Positions 13,046 to 13,961 of a DNA stretch of 13,961 bases are shown one piece after another. This DNA comes from an uncultured Oscillospiraceae bacterium (GTDB taxonomy: Bacteria; Bacillota; Clostridia; Oscillospirales; Acutalibacteraceae), in contig USBH01000014.1 in NCBI GenBank assembly GCA_900552925.1, forward strand, positions 1-13,961. Direction: 5' to 3'. Numbering within the stretch: position 1 is the stretch's first letter; each line of letters starts with the position of its first letter. Under the pieces are notes generated by a model. The model saw only the letters and a list, made by a program, of their open reading frames with translations, ran no database searches and had not been told where the DNA came from. A program made the translations under genes and the position numbers.

Positions 13046-13375
13046 ATGCGCACGAAAGACGAAATGCCGGCCTGCCCGGTTGCGACGACCGTGCAGCTCA
13101 TCGGGAGCAAGTGGAAGCTGCTGATTATGCGGAATCTGCTCAAGCGGCCCTGGCGCTTTAACGAGCTGCGGCGGGATCTGGACGGGATCAGCCAAAAGGT
13201 GCTGACGGACAGCCTGCGCTCCATGGAGGAAGACGGCATCATCACGCGCACGGTTTATCCGGAGGTTCCGCCGCGGGTGGAATACGCGCTGAGCGAGCTG
13301 GGCGAGTCCATGCGGCCGATCATTCAGGCAATGGAGCAGTGGGGCACGGAATACAAAAAGAACCATGCCGAGTAG
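13046..13375 (+). CDS. HxlR/MarR-like winged-helix transcriptional regulator
   Basis: The 109-residue protein is a full-length HxlR-family regulator. CPVATTVQLIGSKWKLLIMRNL (residues 10-31) is the family signature, followed by RFNELRRDLDGISQKVLTDSLRSMEEDGII, the recognition helix region, and a wing VYPEVPPRVEYALSELGESM. Cys10 matches the conserved N-terminal cysteine that in some family members senses aldehydes or thiol stress. It would act as a dimer on DNA, often next to a redox or detoxification gene; the nearby VOC gene is a possible target, but it lies upstream in the same direction behind a separate promoter. ATG 13046 has AAGGGGG at 13032-13038. Confidence 0.95.
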   Translation: MRTKDEMPACPVATTVQLIGSKWKLLIMRNLLKRPWRFNELRRDLDGISQKVLTDSLRSMEEDGIITRTVYPEVPPRVEYALSELGESMRPIIQAMEQWGTEYKKNHAE

Positions 13376-13448
13376 ACCTTGGCTTGTCCGTGCGCGGCGG
13401 TTTCCACACGTTGTTCGCTGCGCGGAATACCGCAGAAAAATATACGGT

Positions 13449-13477
13449 TTGACGGCGGCCCGCTTTTTTAGTATAAT
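13449..13477 (+). promoter_or_regulatory. Promoter of the metal-chelate-type binding lipoprotein
   Basis: TTGACG at 13449-13454, a 17-base spacer and a perfect TATAAT at 13472-13477 precede the lipoprotein gene. Transcription would start near 13484, leaving a leader of about 134 bases. Confidence 0.85.
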
Positions 13478-13483
13478 TTGAGG

Positions 13484-13617
13484 GATTTTGAAAGCGGCGG
13501 CCTGAATACGCGTGCCCGGAAAGATGCGTGTGCAAAAGGCTGCGGCCGGCGCGTATTTCGCGGTATGGCGCGCTTTCGCAGAAAACGAGAGTGATCGGAG
13601 AATTCGGAGGATAAACC
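13484..13617 (+). other. Structured 5' leader of the binding lipoprotein
   Basis: An 8-bp perfect outer stem, AATACGCG (13505-13512) with CGCGTATT (13550-13557), encloses an inner stem CCGG (13516-13519) with CCGG (13546-13549). I looked for a cobalamin riboswitch, which would suit a BtuF-like gene, but saw no B12-box or its usual conserved core. It may regulate expression by an unknown route. Confidence 0.45.
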
Positions 13618-13927
13618 ATGAAAACCAGTACAATCCGGCGTTTTATCGCTGCAGCGGCTGTGGCCGCGATGCTGACAGGCTGTGCGGCGCCCGCGGAGCA
13701 GAGCGAAACGAGCGAAATCTCGACACAGTCCCAACAGTCTCAAGCCGCCACATCGTCTGCACCGGCGCAGGAGATGACGTTCACGGACGCGCTCGGGTAT
13801 ACCGTACAGCTGTCCAGCTGGGACCGCGTCGCTTCGCTGTACGGCAGCTTTGCCGAGACATGGGTGCTCGCCGGCGGATCGCTGGTTGGCGCGACGGTCG
13901 ACGCGGTGGAGGAGCGCGGGATGGAGC
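13618..13927 (+). CDS. BtuF/FepB-like ABC substrate-binding lipoprotein (3'-truncated)
   Basis: About 103 codons are present. A lipoprotein signal peptide (MKTSTIRRFIAAAAVAAMLTGC) ends with the lipobox LTGC, Cys22 being the lipidated residue. A Ser/Gln/Thr-rich linker follows, then MTFTDALGYTVQLSSWDRVASL and YGSFAETWVLAGGSLVGAT, the opening of the Fe-siderophore/cobalamin-binding (Peripla_BP_2) fold. It would bind an iron chelate, heme or corrinoid outside the membrane for an ABC importer; which one is undecided. GGAGG (13606-13610) precedes ATG 13618 by seven bases. Real sequence stops near 13927; the frame continues into adapter and its last 11 codons (VSYTHLRAHET) are not biological. Confidence 0.85.
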
Positions 13928-13961
13928 CTGTCTCTTATACACATCTCCGAGCCCACGAGAC
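13928..13961. other. Illumina Nextera adapter (contaminant)
   Basis: CTGTCTCTTATACACATCT (13928-13946) is the 19-base Tn5 mosaic end in reverse complement, and CCGAGCCCACGAGAC (13947-13961) is the rest of the Nextera read-2 adapter. Both strands give the well-known artefact peptides: SYTHLRAHET on plus and MGSEMCIRDR on minus. These 34 bases are library adapter, not genome. Confidence 0.98.

Noticed and set aside
13376..13440. Terminator after the HxlR-type gene
   Set aside because: Only short imperfect stems are present, with no T run, so I could not support one.
13484..13617. Cobalamin riboswitch
   Set aside because: The B12 box and the conserved core are not visible in the leader.
13468..13956. 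162-codon minus-strand frame starting MGSEMCIRDR
   Set aside because: Its start lies in adapter sequence and the rest is the complement of a real lipoprotein gene and its leader.

Overview
The window looks like the end of a metagenomic or draft contig from a moderately GC-rich Clostridia-type Firmicute, probably a gut Oscillospiraceae/Ruminococcaceae relative. This rests on the gene order SRP RNA-dnaX-ybaB-recR, smpB directly followed by ssrA (tmRNA), a split transketolase, many sugar-ABC-type genes, strong AGGAGG ribosome binding sites and consensus sigma-A promoters. The taxon is an inference; no rRNA is present.

Layout. (1) 1-2423: the 3' end of a transketolase C-terminal subunit with its terminator, then a 687-codon GH38/alpha-mannosidase-like (DUF5054-type) protein. 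(2) 2435-3083: a bidirectional terminator and a minus-strand GNAT acetyltransferase with a well-resolved promoter. (3) 3201-3840: a strong extended -10 promoter, a long leader, a small AT-rich gene for a secreted cysteine-rich (zinc-ribbon-like) protein, and a perfect 18-bp inverted repeat. (4) 3870-8077: a compact operon for a carbohydrate-type ABC importer (lipoprotein binding protein, two permeases, no ATPase) ending in a 348-codon membrane protein of unknown function; its terminator starts before the stop codon. (5) 8130-10989: SRP RNA, dnaX (TTG start), ybaB/ebfC and recR. (6) 11004-11921: smpB and the tmRNA gene, apparently one transcription unit. (7) 11922-12523: about 600 bp with no convincing gene but an unusual density of inverted repeats, two of them terminator-like. 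(8) 12524-13375: a low-GC VOC (glyoxalase-fold) gene and an HxlR-type regulator. (9) 13449-13927: promoter, structured leader and the start of a BtuF/FepB-like lipoprotein.

The last 34 bases (13928-13961) are not genomic: they match the Illumina Nextera transposase adapter. Translated peptides across this end are artefacts.

Functionally, most of the window is housekeeping (protein targeting, replication clamp loading, recombination repair, ribosome rescue) with carbohydrate uptake and degradation to one side. The least explained parts are the ATPase-less ABC operon with its extra membrane protein, the small secreted cysteine-rich protein with its long leader and palindrome, and the hairpin-rich region after ssrA. 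I see no phage, CRISPR, toxin-antitoxin or defence genes.
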